64,000 nt of DNA from an uncultured Castellaniella sp. (GCF_937988725.1 NZ_CALKHS010000010.1:930001-994000); one strand, 5' to 3'. Positions 15,523 through 23,135 are shown, counted from the stretch's first letter. Notes: generated by a model not told the origin, from the letters alone. Translations and numbers: made by a program.

Positions 15523-16269
15523 TCAGGCGGGCCGGGGCAAGGCGCCATCGACCAGGAAATCATCCAGGCGATAGGTCGCCACCGACCGGTCGGCCAGAGG
15601 CTTGAAGGAGACTTCCCGTTCGCGCAGTTCGCACAGCCAGGAGGCCTGCGACAGGGGTCTGGCGCTGGACAGCGCCAGATGGGTGAACAGCCCGACGCAC
15701 GGCCGATGCCCCGGGTCGCGGGCGGAGGCGTATTCGAAAGCCTGGACGCCCGCCATGCGCATGTCGGCCCCCAGGCGCTGGGTCGCGGTGTAATCGGAGG
15801 GGTGCGTCAGGGACGCGCCGAAGCGATCGAACGGCGGCGCCTGCAGCATGACCCCGTGATCGGTGCGGTAGGATGCCGTGAACAGGGTGTGCTGGCTGAT
15901 CAGTTCGTCCTTCGGGGCCGGCCCCATCATGGACTGGCGAAAGACGAAGCGGTAATACGCCGATTCCGCCAAAGTGGCCTGTTGGCTGAGGCCGCCGTAG
16001 AGCAGGCCTGGTTCATGCCGGGCCCCGAACCGGGACCCCCACGGCAAGGGCGGATAGCGGAACGGCGTGCGCAACAAGTAGTGGTAGCGCCCGCTGTCGG
16101 CCGGCCAGTCGGGCTTGGCGTCGTCCAGCAGGGATTCCAGGACGGCCTGCTCTTCCAGGGTATCGACGTAGCCCAGCGTGGCGATCTGTTCCTGGCTTTC
16201 GACCAGCCGGTACAGAGTGCCCCGGATCGGCCGGATCCAGCGCGGGCCGTCGCATTCCGCCCAGATCAA
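15523..16269 (-). CDS. RES-domain toxin (NAD-degrading type)
   Basis: 248 residues if started at TTG 16269, which overlaps the antitoxin stop in a TTGA arrangement; no in-frame ATG exists nearby that does not run deep into the antitoxin gene. The RES domain is visible from LYRLVESQEQIATLGYVD to about residue 190, with RTPFRYPPLPWGSRFGARHEPGLLYGGLSQQATLAESAYYRF carrying the conserved Arg, Tyr and Glu. RES toxins studied so far degrade NAD+ (phosphorylase or glycohydrolase activity). The gene directly follows its Xre/MbcA-type antitoxin, the usual order for this pair. Bactericidal activity is inferred from the family. Confidence 0.87.
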   Translation of the reverse strand: MIWAECDGPRWIRPIRGTLYRLVESQEQIATLGYVDTLEEQAVLESLLDDAKPDWPADSGRYHYLLRTPFRYPPLPWGSRFGARHEPGLLYGGLSQQATLAESAYYRFVFRQSMMGPAPKDELISQHTLFTASYRTDHGVMLQAPPFDRFGASLTHPSDYTATQRLGADMRMAGVQAFEYASARDPGHRPCVGLFTHLALSSARPLSQASWLCELREREVSFKPLADRSVATYRLDDFLVDGALPRPA

Positions 16270-16637
16270 ATCTTGCCCCGCAGGGCGTCGACGAAGCGCA
16301 GCACCGTCATCAGCCCCTGGATGGTGCGGATCTGTTCGGCCGGCACCCCGCCCGTGACGGCATTGGGAGACTGCATGAAATGCCGGATCCACACGGCATC
16401 CCCCCCCGCCAGGGCGAACAGCGCCCGCGCCACCCGGATCAGCAGCAGGGCGATTTCACCCTGTTTCGAGGCGGGATCCAGGGACTGGGTGGTCTTCATC
16501 CGGCTGACCGCGGTGCGGTGCATGCCCAGCACCGCCGCCAGCTGGGCCTGGCGCAGCCCCAACTGATCCCCCGCCCGCAAGACGGCCTTGGCCAGGACGG
16601 CATCGGGCGCCGGGGACATCTTGAGCAGTGCGGTCAT
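16266..16637 (-). CDS. Xre/MbcA/ParS-type antitoxin
   Basis: 123 residues. An N-terminal helix-turn-helix is seen in LGLRQAQLAAVLGMHRTAVSRMK (about residues 27-49). The C-terminal toxin-binding domain contains ALFALAGGDAVWIRHFMQSPNAVTGGVPAEQIRTIQGLMTVLRFVDALRGKI, matching the MbcA/ParS domain in which the final helix plugs the toxin active site. It should neutralise the RES toxin and repress its own promoter through the two operators just upstream. The ATG at 16637 has a GGAG site. Confidence 0.9.
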   Translation of the reverse strand: MTALLKMSPAPDAVLAKAVLRAGDQLGLRQAQLAAVLGMHRTAVSRMKTTQSLDPASKQGEIALLLIRVARALFALAGGDAVWIRHFMQSPNAVTGGVPAEQIRTIQGLMTVLRFVDALRGKI

Positions 16638-16651
16638 GGCGGCTCCAGAAA

Positions 16652-16695
16652 TGTGCTATTAACACAATTATCCTATAAATGTGCATTCATCACAA
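16652..16695 (-). promoter_or_regulatory. Promoter and paired operators of the RES/Xre operon
   Basis: Two matching sites with consensus TGTG(C)-N6/7-CACAA lie at 16652-16667 (TGTGCTATTAACACAA) and 16680-16695 (TGTGCATTCATCACAA), 28 bp apart. On the minus strand TTGTGA (-35), 17 bp and GATAAT (-10) overlap both. Binding of the Xre antitoxin here would block the promoter; that link is inferred from position and symmetry. Confidence 0.72.
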
Positions 16696-16773
16696 CATCG
16701 AAAAAGTTGGAACTTACTGGAAACTGAACAGTCAAACAGGGTTCCCTTCCACATTTCCACGGAGCCATTGCCC

Positions 16774-17034
16774 ATGAAATGCCCTGCATGCCCTGACACG
16801 AACCTCGTCATGTCTTCGCGCCAGAACATCGAAATCGACTATTGCCCCGATTGCCGCGGCGTCTGGCTGGACCGGGGCGAGCTCGACAAGATCATCGAGC
16901 GCAGCGCCAGCGAACTCGAGGCGCCCGCCCGGCAGGCCGCCCCCCAGCCGTACCCGCAGTCCCATCACCCCGACGAGCGCCGCTACGACGGATATCGCAA
17001 GCGCAAATCGTTCTGGCACGAAATCTTCGACTGA
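16774..17034 (+). CDS. TFIIB-type zinc-ribbon protein
   Basis: 86 residues from the ATG at 16774. Two CxxC pairs, MKCPACPDTN and DYCPDCRGVWLDRGEL, form a single zinc ribbon of the zf-TFIIB family (about residues 2-45). The rest is a disordered Pro/His/Gln-rich linker ending in the basic RKRKSFWHEIFD, a tail shared by many proteobacterial members. Its function is unknown. It is divergent from the toxin-antitoxin operon; the intervening 136 bp carry the operators of that pair. Confidence 0.85.
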   Translation: MKCPACPDTNLVMSSRQNIEIDYCPDCRGVWLDRGELDKIIERSASELEAPARQAAPQPYPQSHHPDERRYDGYRKRKSFWHEIFD

Positions 17035-17094
17035 CCGGCCGGATGGCGCCGCCGGGCCGCCCGCCCCGCCTGTGCCGGCGGCGAAAGGACTACC

Positions 17095-17667
17095 ATGGGC
17101 GGATCGGATTCGGGAAAAAAGGCCATGTCGACGATCTACACCATCGGCCATTCCACCCGCGACCTGCCCGCCTTCGCGGCGTTGCTGCAGGCGTCGGGGA
17201 TCGAACGGCTGGTGGACATCCGTACGGTGCCACGCTCACGCACCAACCCGCAGTTCAACCGGGACGCCCTGCCCGACTCGCTGGCGCTCTATGGCATCGA
17301 CTATGAACACCTGGCGGCCCTGGGCGGGCTGCGCGGCAAATCGAAGACCGTGGGACCGGACGTCAACGGCTTCTGGGAAAACGACAGCTTCCACCACTAC
17401 GCCGACTACGCCCTGACGGATGAATTCCGCCAGGGACTGGACACGCTGCTGGCGCGAGCCGAGGCGCAGCGCTGCGCCATCATGTGCTCGGAAGCCGTCT
17501 GGTGGCGCTGCCACCGGCGCATCGTCAGCGATTACCTGATCGCCCGGCGCGTCCCGGTTTTTCACATCATGGGACCGGACCACGTGGACGAGGCCAGCCT
17601 GACGCGCGGGGCCGTCGTCCAGCCGGACGGAACGGTCCTGTATCCCGCCGGGCAGGCCGCCGGCTGA
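17095..17667 (+). CDS. DUF488 family protein
   Basis: 190 residues from the ATG at 17095, chosen for its AAAGGA site; the ATG at 17125 (MSTIYTIGHST) is closer to the family's usual start. The conserved TIYTIGHSTR, VDIRTVPRSRTNPQFN and MCSEAVWWRCHRRIVSDYL motifs define DUF488. The last of these holds the conserved Cys and His residues thought to form a metal or catalytic site. The biochemical role is unknown. It lies 60 nt after the zinc-ribbon gene and may be co-transcribed. Confidence 0.88.
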   Translation: MGGSDSGKKAMSTIYTIGHSTRDLPAFAALLQASGIERLVDIRTVPRSRTNPQFNRDALPDSLALYGIDYEHLAALGGLRGKSKTVGPDVNGFWENDSFHHYADYALTDEFRQGLDTLLARAEAQRCAIMCSEAVWWRCHRRIVSDYLIARRVPVFHIMGPDHVDEASLTRGAVVQPDGTVLYPAGQAAG

Positions 17668-17873
17668 AACGCCGTCGCCGCCCCCGGGCGCCCGACCTGC
17701 GCCGACTGCATCCGCCCCACAGGCGCCGGCGGCCGTCGTTCAGCCCGCCGTCAACATGGTAAGCCTTCATGTCGGCAGCGAACCATTTCGCCGGGCCATG
17801 ATCTGAGCAACAGGTGGATCGTTCTGCCTGCCCGGGCACAAGGTGTGCCCAGGCACTCTCTGGAGTTGATGTC

Positions 17874-18101
17874 ATGACGACACGTTCCCGCATTGCCTAC
17901 CTGACGGCCTGCTCAGTGGCCGCCCTTGGCCTCGCCACGGCCGCGCCTGTTTTCGCTGCCAATACCGCAGGCACCCCCGCCCCGACCACGGCCCAGGCGA
18001 CTGCGAAACATGCCCCGGCCCACAAAGCCAAGGCTCAGCACAAGGCCAAGAAAGCCCACTCATCCGCCAAGAAACACACGATGCCGAAAACCGGGGCCTG
18101 A
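17874..18101 (+). CDS. Exported Lys/Ala/His-rich small protein
   Basis: 75 residues from the ATG at 17874, with GGAG 8 nt upstream. A Sec signal peptide covers about residues 1-25 (ending VFAAN). The mature part is almost entirely Ala, Lys, Thr, Pro and His, with AKHAPAHKAKAQHKAKKAHS. This is the composition of acid-shock (Asr-like) and histone-H1-like basic periplasmic proteins. No enzyme motif. A strong terminator follows 30 nt after the stop. An acid-stress role is a guess from composition only. Confidence 0.68.
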   Translation: MTTRSRIAYLTACSVAALGLATAAPVFAANTAGTPAPTTAQATAKHAPAHKAKAQHKAKKAHSSAKKHTMPKTGA

Positions 18102-18131
18102 ATCATCACGACGCCCTGATCAGCCATATTC

Positions 18132-18161
18132 AACGCCGCAGCGAGTCGCTGCGGCGTTTTT
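18132..18161 (+). terminator. Strong intrinsic terminator
   Basis: AACGCCGCAGCGA pairs with the following GTCGCTGCGGCGTT arm and TTTTT follows. It ends the small exported-protein transcript before the DUF3422 gene. Confidence 0.9.
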
Positions 18162-18216
18162 CATATATTTTTTGGATACACTGAACCTCTTCCGATCCGC
18201 CCCCGACCGAGGCCGC

Positions 18217-19446
18217 ATGCACCTGCACCGCAACGTCCTGCACAACGAACTCCATGCGCGCCCCTCGATGTACTTCGACGCGCCCGCCCAGGTGTTCCAC
18301 CTGGCCTTCCTGGACGAAGGCGATGCGGCCCAGACCATCATCCAGACCCTCTGCGACCGGCACGTGGCGCTGGCCGATCCCGCCCTGCCCCAGGGAGAAT
18401 TCCCCGTCGGGGACGCCCACCTGAAATGGGAGCGGCACACGGAATTCCTGACGCTGACCCTGGTCAGCCCCGGCGCCCAGTCCGGCCCCTGGCCGGCGCT
18501 GCCCTCCGTGCTGGCCGAAGTGGCCGAAGCCCACAGCGGGCTGCTGATCAATGCCGACCAGGTCTGCGTGGAATCGGAATCCTCCTGGCGCGGCACTCTG
18601 GAATCCTACGGCTTCCACGACCCGGTGGGCTCCGAGCTGGACGAAGGCAAGGCCACCGTCTGGAGCGACCTGCGCCTGAACGGCAACGGCCTGAATCGCA
18701 TGCTGGTGCTCAACCGCCAGCTGGACGGCCGGCGGCTGGGCCGGATGGTGCGCCGCCTGCTGGAAGTCGAAACCTACCGCCTCATGGCGTCGCTAACCCT
18801 GCCGGTCGCGCGATCGCTGAGCGGCGAGCTGCGGCAATACGAGGCCGAGCTGGTGGCGCTGTCGGACGACAATGCCCGCACCGACGCCGGCGACATCCGG
18901 GCCCTGCTCAAGCGCATCACGCAGCTGTCGGCCCGCGTGACCCAGACGAGGGCCCGCACCCGGCTGCGCTTCAGCGCCACCGAGGCCTACGCCCAGTTGG
19001 TCTTCGAGCGCATCGCCGAACTGCACGAAAGCCGCACCGGCGACTGCCAGCAACTGGGGACGTTCATCGCGCAACGGTTCCGCCCCACCGTGCGCTACTG
19101 CGAATCCACCGACCAGCGCCTGAGCCGCATCGGCAGCGCGGTGGCCCATCTGGGCAACCTGCTGCAGGCCCGGGTGCAGGTCGAAATGGAAGAGCAGAAC
19201 AGCCAGATCCTGCAGAGCCTGAGCACCCGGGCCGACACCCAGATCAAGATCCAGAAGGCGGTCGAGGGCCTGTCCATCATCGCCATCAGCTATTATCTGT
19301 TCAGCCTGTTCAAGCTGCTGTATCAGGGGATACTGACACTGGGCTTCGACTGGTCGCCGCGCATCGCCCTGCTGACCAGCATGCCGGTCGCAGCCGCCAT
19401 CATCGGCGCCATCGCCTACCGGATCCGCAACGCCCGGCGGCACTGA
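18217..19446 (+). CDS. DUF3422 membrane-anchored protein
   Basis: 409 residues from the ATG at 18217 (MHLHRNVLHNELHARP). The opening motif with LHNELHARPSMYFDAP is typical of DUF3422 proteins. A long coiled-coil-like helical region (about 190-340) contains LKRITQLSARVTQTR. Two membrane segments close the protein (about 345-365 and 380-400). Such proteins are common in proteobacteria and resemble CorA-like membrane-anchored coiled coils, but their function is not known. It lies 22 nt upstream of the AI-2E-family permease gene, and the two probably form an operon. Confidence 0.85.
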   Translation: MHLHRNVLHNELHARPSMYFDAPAQVFHLAFLDEGDAAQTIIQTLCDRHVALADPALPQGEFPVGDAHLKWERHTEFLTLTLVSPGAQSGPWPALPSVLAEVAEAHSGLLINADQVCVESESSWRGTLESYGFHDPVGSELDEGKATVWSDLRLNGNGLNRMLVLNRQLDGRRLGRMVRRLLEVETYRLMASLTLPVARSLSGELRQYEAELVALSDDNARTDAGDIRALLKRITQLSARVTQTRARTRLRFSATEAYAQLVFERIAELHESRTGDCQQLGTFIAQRFRPTVRYCESTDQRLSRIGSAVAHLGNLLQARVQVEMEEQNSQILQSLSTRADTQIKIQKAVEGLSIIAISYYLFSLFKLLYQGILTLGFDWSPRIALLTSMPVAAAIIGAIAYRIRNARRH

Positions 19447-19468
19447 CCGAACCGTCCACACGACACCC

Positions 19469-20581
19469 ATGCACACCAACACTCTTCATTTCCGCAGTTT
19501 CCTGTTGTTGCTGGCCGCCGTCTCGATCGCGTTCATCAGCATCCTGCTGCCCTTCTACGCCGCCATCTTCTGGGGCGGCGTGCTGGCCGTGATCTTCAAC
19601 CCCCTGCACCGGCGGCTGCTGCGCCTGCTGGGCGGCGAACGCCCCGGCCTGGCCTCCTTCCTGACGGTGCTGTGCATCACGCTGATCGTGATCCTGCCGC
19701 TGCTGTTCATCGCCGGCGCCCTGGCCAACGAGGTCGCGGGCCTGTACGCGCGCATCAACACGGGCCAGCTGAACCTGGGCCAATACTACGAACAGGTGGT
19801 CGCCGCCCTGCCCCCCTGGGTGCACGGCTGGCTGGATTCCTTCGGCGTGGGCGACCTGCTCAGCATCCGCGAGAAGCTGTCGACCGGCGCCCTGCAGGCC
19901 AGCCAGTTCCTGGCCAAGCAGGCCGTCAACATCGGCCAGAACACCTTCCAGTTCGTGGTCGGGCTGGGCGTGATGCTGTATCTGCTGTTCTTCCTGCTGC
20001 GCGACGGCCCGTCCATGGTGCCGGCGCTCAAGCGCCTGATCCCGCTGCAGGACGACCACCGGCACAAGCTCTTCCAGAAGTTCGCCACGGTCGTGCGGGC
20101 CACCGTGAAGGGCAACATCGTGATCGCCGCCACCCAGGGCCTGCTGGGCGGCCTGATGTTCGCCTTCCTGGGCATCCAGGGATCCCTGTTCTGGGGGGTG
20201 CTGATGGCCTTCCTGTCCCTGTTGCCCGCCGTGGGGGCCTCGCTGATCTGGGTGCCCGTCGCGGTGTATTTCCTGGTGACGGGCGCCTGGTGGCAAGGCA
20301 TCACGCTGACGATCTTCGGGGTGATGGTGATCGGCCTGATCGACAATCTGCTGCGCCCCGTCCTGGTCGGCAAGGACACCAAGCTGCCCGACTACGTGGT
20401 GCTGATCTCGACCCTGGGCGGCCTGTCTGTGTTCGGCCTGAACGGCTTCGTGATCGGGCCGCTGTTCGCCGCGTTGTTCATGTCCTGCTGGGACCTGTTC
20501 CCCGACGCGGTGGCGATGATCCAGAACAGCCGCCAGCAGGACGGCGGCCCGCAGGCGCCGGACCGCGCTGACCGGGACTGA
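19469..20581 (+). CDS. AI-2E transporter family permease (PerM/YdiK-like)
   Basis: 370 residues and about eight membrane segments in the arrangement of this family: a helical pair at the N-terminus (15-70), a large extracytoplasmic helical region (about 85-150), then the core with LGVMLYLLFFLLRDGPSMVPALKRL, GLLGGLMFAFLGIQGSLFWGVLMAFLSLLPAVGASLIWVP and IDNLLRPVLVGKDTKLPDYVVLISTLGG. Family members export small molecules or act as ion antiporters; the name reflects TqsA of E. coli. The substrate here cannot be told from sequence. Confidence 0.9.
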   Translation: MHTNTLHFRSFLLLLAAVSIAFISILLPFYAAIFWGGVLAVIFNPLHRRLLRLLGGERPGLASFLTVLCITLIVILPLLFIAGALANEVAGLYARINTGQLNLGQYYEQVVAALPPWVHGWLDSFGVGDLLSIREKLSTGALQASQFLAKQAVNIGQNTFQFVVGLGVMLYLLFFLLRDGPSMVPALKRLIPLQDDHRHKLFQKFATVVRATVKGNIVIAATQGLLGGLMFAFLGIQGSLFWGVLMAFLSLLPAVGASLIWVPVAVYFLVTGAWWQGITLTIFGVMVIGLIDNLLRPVLVGKDTKLPDYVVLISTLGGLSVFGLNGFVIGPLFAALFMSCWDLFPDAVAMIQNSRQQDGGPQAPDRADRD

Positions 20582-20611
20582 AGCCGCTCGCCGCTCGCCG
20601 CCCGACGGGCG

Positions 20612-20980
20612 TCAGGACAGCACGATCGCCGCGTTCACGATCAGCGCCGCGCCCCAGATGAGGGACCGCACGGTCCCGCGTCCCAGGATGTACGCCAGGA
20701 TGTACAGGATCCGCAGCGCGATCCAGGCTCCCATCAGGCCGGCCAGGCGATCCGTCGGCACGCCCGCATACAGGGCGTACAGCACCGCCGCATAGAAGAA
20801 CGGCAGCCCCTCGAACAAATTGGCCTGCGCGGCATTCGCGCGCGCCCGCCAGCCCTGCTGGGCGGCCAGCCAGGGGCGCGGATCGTCGTTGTCGAACCGC
20901 TTGCCGCCCGCCTTGGCGGCGATGGCCGCCGCGTACGGCAGCAGCGCCGCCGCGATCATGAGGCCCGGAATCATGCCCAT
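20612..20980 (-). CDS. MAPEG family membrane protein
   Basis: 122 residues from the ATG at 20980, preceded by AAAAGGTG. Four membrane segments and the motif PRPWLAAQQGWRARANAAQANLFEGLPFFYAAVL, containing the conserved ExxP-like and N residues of MAPEG proteins (membrane-associated eicosanoid/glutathione metabolism). Bacterial members are usually of unknown substrate. The gene converges with the permease gene and is divergent from tRNA-Thr. Confidence 0.85.
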   Translation of the reverse strand: MGMIPGLMIAAALLPYAAAIAAKAGGKRFDNDDPRPWLAAQQGWRARANAAQANLFEGLPFFYAAVLYALYAGVPTDRLAGLMGAWIALRILYILAYILGRGTVRSLIWGAALIVNAAIVLS

Positions 20981-21012
20981 GAGAAGCACCTTTTTATCGA
21001 AGAAATTCCATG

Positions 21013-21018
21013 TATAAT
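21013..21018 (+). promoter_or_regulatory. -10 box of tRNA-Thr
   Basis: TATAAT at 21013-21018 lies 60 nt before the tRNA. The -35 region is weak (T-rich at 20990-20996). Confidence 0.5.
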
Positions 21019-21077
21019 AGCTGGCTTTGGTGGGGCCCAACCCTGCCAGACGATGGCGATTAACCATAACCGTCATG

Positions 21078-21153
21078 GCCGGCTTAGCTCAGTTGGTAGA
21101 GCAGCTCATTCGTAATGAGAAGGTCGGGGGTTCGACTCCTCTAGCCGGCACCA
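21078..21153 (+). tRNA. tRNA-Thr (anticodon CGT)
   Basis: 76 nt with the CCA end encoded. The acceptor stem GCCGGCT pairs with AGCCGGC. The D arm GCTCAGTTGGTAGAGC, the anticodon loop TTCGTAA with CGT, and the T arm GGGGGTTCGACTCCTC fold normally. Confidence 0.96.
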
Positions 21154-21169
21154 ATAGATTCAAGCATTT

Positions 21170-21201
21170 ACGCCAGCCCTCGCGGTTGGCGTTTTTGTTT
21201 T
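21170..21201 (+). terminator. Terminator of tRNA-Thr
   Basis: ACGCCA (21170-21175) pairs with TGGCGT (21187-21192) around an 11-nt loop, followed by TTTTGTTTTT. Confidence 0.7.
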
Positions 21202-21210
21202 TGGCGTCTG

Positions 21211-21230
21211 TGTACCCCCTATGTACCCCT
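21211..21230 (+). repeat. Tandem TGTACCCC motifs beside tRNA-Thr
   Basis: TGTACCCCCT followed at once by ATGTACCCCT: two copies of TGTACCCC. Such short direct repeats just downstream of a tRNA resemble integrase arm-type sites of integrated phage-like elements. No integrase gene is found in the following 2 kb. Confidence 0.45.
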
Positions 21231-21746
21231 CAGGGCTCTATCCCACAAACGGGGGATGGGCATTTATCAGCCATGGTTGATGACACTCTCGCGCGTTAGG
21301 ACGATCCTGCCCTGGCTCGCAAAGCTGGCTATGCTGATGGCCGCATAGTCGAAGGTGGCCGTGACTAGGTAACCACCGTAAACGCTGTTTCCTATAAATA
21401 GCCCCGCCATAGTAACAACGGCGTTACTCCGCACTTAGAATTATCCAAATTGGTGGTTACAGCTGCTGGAAAACAAGTATTCATGCGGATCTTCAGCGAA
21501 ACCATCTTAAGCCACATGCACAAGCAAGGTAGTTTCTGTGGTTACGGGCCCTTCAACATCACCAAGAAGATGGATTTCCAGGTGATCAAGCGTGTGTTGA
21601 AGGCGTAGCGCAGCCAGGAGTTCTGAGACCACGCTTAGCGCGGCTATTCCCTCTGAAAAACCCTGATTGAGTGAACTCAAATACAGGGTTACTTTTAGCC
21701 TATAGGTAACAAAACATTATTTATAATGTAGAAATGTGGAGAAAGG
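21231..21746 (+). other. Low-coding relic region with a 41-codon frame
   Basis: No full gene is visible. A 41-codon frame at 21483-21608 (MRIFSETILSHMHKQG...) has protein-like composition and contains FCGYGPFNITKKMDFQ. It may be the surviving end of a longer element protein. The open frame continues upstream without a plausible start. The rest of the region, about 250 bp before and 50 bp after, shows only short repeats. Confidence 0.4.
21659..21690. promoter_or_regulatory. Nested inverted repeat upstream of a small gene pair
   Basis: AACCCTG (21659-21665) pairs with CAGGGTT (21684-21690), enclosing TTGAGT-GA-ACTCAA. It could be a terminator-like hairpin or an operator. TATAAT at 21722-21727 lies 25 nt before the next ATG, so a promoter is likely just after it. 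Confidence 0.5.
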
Positions 21747-22082
21747 ATGGAACTGATCGGCGTAATCGCTCTGGTTGTAGTGGTCTGGATATGGGCATCA
21801 TCCGCGCTCAAAAAGAAGCGCCTCGCCGAACGCCGCGCCTACCTGATGAGCAAATATCATGACCCGCGGATTGTGGATCGCATCATGTCCAGAACGATGT
21901 GGCAAGGACAAACTGAGGAGCAACTGACAGACGCCCTGGGCGGGCCCGTGGATATTGACCAGAAAGTGATGAAGAACAAGGTTCGTGAAACGTGGAAGTA
22001 CCGTCAACAGGGAGCCAACAGATTTGGGCTTCGCATCACGCTGGAAAATGGGATTGTCGTCGGCTGGGACCAAAAGGGGTAG
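21747..22082 (+). CDS. Membrane-anchored protein with BamE/SmpA-like C-terminal domain
   Basis: 111 residues. One N-terminal membrane helix (about residues 2-20) is followed by a basic segment and a domain of about 55 residues, GQTEEQLTDALGGPVDID-x15-YRQQGANRFGLRITLENGIVVGWDQKG. This resembles the short alpha-beta BamE/SmpA-like fold (the GxTxxQ...LGxP pattern). The ATG is preceded by GGAGAAAGG and by TATAAT. The next gene starts 6 nt after its stop. G+C is lower than in flanking core genes. The exact role is unknown; such proteins occur on phage-like and plasmid elements. Confidence 0.65.
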   Translation: MELIGVIALVVVVWIWASSALKKKRLAERRAYLMSKYHDPRIVDRIMSRTMWQGQTEEQLTDALGGPVDIDQKVMKNKVRETWKYRQQGANRFGLRITLENGIVVGWDQKG

Positions 22083-22088
22083 AGGGCC

Positions 22089-22319
22089 ATGGCGCGACGA
22101 AAAAAATATGGAACGTCTTTCTCGTGGAAAAGGGCCACAGGTCTATCCGCAGCAAAAGGCAGACTATCGCGCAAGATAGGCGTTCCTCTCACCAAATCTG
22201 GACGTCGGCAAAAAATCGGGCGTGCAATGGGATGTTGTATACCTGCATTTTTTCTGGTGTCAGCAGGCATTGGATCTGCCTATGGGGTTGCACGCGGGAT
22301 TGCATGGATTCTGGCTTGA
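22089..22319 (+). CDS. Small basic membrane protein of unknown function
   Basis: 76 residues. The basic N-terminal half has KRATGLSAAKGRLSRKIGVPLT and the segment RRQKIGRAMGCC. One membrane helix follows (about 48-74). It appears translationally linked to the preceding gene (6-nt gap, GAGGG site). The pattern of repeated Lys/Arg plus the single anchor points to a small inner-membrane protein on mobile DNA. Function unknown. Confidence 0.65.
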   Translation: MARRKKYGTSFSWKRATGLSAAKGRLSRKIGVPLTKSGRRQKIGRAMGCCIPAFFLVSAGIGSAYGVARGIAWILA

Positions 22320-22362
22320 TGGGCTAGGTGACGTAGATCAACCACCAACAAAGGGGGACACC

Positions 22363-22500
22363 ATGAAAATGATCATCGCAGCCGTCGCGCTGGCCATCTT
22401 CGGCATCACCGCCGTAGCGCCGACCTGGGCACATGGCGGACGTACCGATAAGAACGGGTGTCACATGGACAGGAAGGCTGGAGCAAGGCACTGCCATTGA
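22363..22500 (+). CDS. Exported Cys/His-rich short peptide
   Basis: 45 residues from the ATG at 22363, with the strong AAGGGGG site. The signal peptide is MKMIIAAVALAIFGITAVAPTWA. The mature chain of only about 22 residues reads HGGRTDKNGCHMDRKAGARH and ends CH. The GGRTD-x2-GCH-x6-G-x2-HCH pattern is a recurring C-terminal module in secreted bacterial proteins, usually following a nuclease or SH3 domain. Here it stands alone. The spaced Cys and His residues could bind a metal. Real translation is supported by the ribosome site and signal peptide. Confidence 0.62.
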   Translation: MKMIIAAVALAIFGITAVAPTWAHGGRTDKNGCHMDRKAGARHCH

Positions 22501-22535
22501 TGCCGACTTAGTTACTTTGCGGAAGGAGTCGCGCC

Positions 22536-23135
22536 CTACGGACAAAGACTACCTAGGGTCAACTCAACATACGGACTCATCTGCACCCCAGGATCGTAAG
22601 ACAGGAGAAGGAATACCCTAGTTACCCCTTCAGGTCTGCTGAAGACGTGACCGTCTAGAAATTTCCGCACGGTGGCAATTGGTAGCATGGGCTCATCGGT
22701 GAAGATCAGGACCACGTACCCACCCTCGTAAGGACCACCCCTGAGTTTTCCGTAACGATCCCCTTTAGTGGCAATGCGGTGCGCTATCGCGTCTATGAAG
22801 CGTTTCTTGGGCCAATCTGCCCAATCATAGACACGCCCATCGTTGTACGCTCGAATTGCGTCCGGGCAGACCAGCTCAGTAACCTCTATGGCGATCCGGT
22901 TTCCCTTGTAATCCACAGCCTCACAATCGGGCGGGTCGTTGCCTCGGCCTCGTCGCTTGATGTCATCGAAGAAGGACTCTCCGGTGGCCTGAAGGGACTT
23001 CCATAGCTCGGTCGTTACACCCCACTCTTCAATGTCTCTGTCAGTGGACCAGCTATAGAAGTCTGCATAACCTCGCTTATTTGCTCTTGCGGCACGGATG
23101 AGGTCAGCGATTTTCTTTTCATCTTCAGGTGTCAT
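22536..23135 (-). CDS. Hypothetical protein with PD-(D/E)XK-like nuclease motif
   Basis: 199 residues from the ATG at 23135, with GGGGAAG upstream; a GTG start at 23204 would add 23 residues. The central segment DPPDCEAVDYKGNRIAIEVTEL, broken here as PPDCEAVDYKGN and RIAIEVTEL, has the D...ExT spacing of a degenerate PD-(D/E)XK nuclease core, with a preceding Asp and the E-x-T in place of E-x-K. Flanking helices and a strand GGYVVLIFTDEPM are compatible. No restriction or modification partner lies beside it. Base composition is lower in G+C than the neighbours. The call as a nuclease fold is tentative. Confidence 0.55.
   Translation of the reverse strand: MTPEDEKKIADLIRAARANKRGYADFYSWSTDRDIEEWGVTTELWKSLQATGESFFDDIKRRGRGNDPPDCEAVDYKGNRIAIEVTELVCPDAIRAYNDGRVYDWADWPKKRFIDAIAHRIATKGDRYGKLRGGPYEGGYVVLIFTDEPMLPIATVRKFLDGHVFSRPEGVTRVFLLLSYDPGVQMSPYVELTLGSLCP

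Noticed and set aside
18217..18300. Longer form of the DUF3422 protein beginning upstream at 17926
   Set aside because: The upstream part would read through the small exported-protein gene in another frame and through the terminator at 18132-18161.
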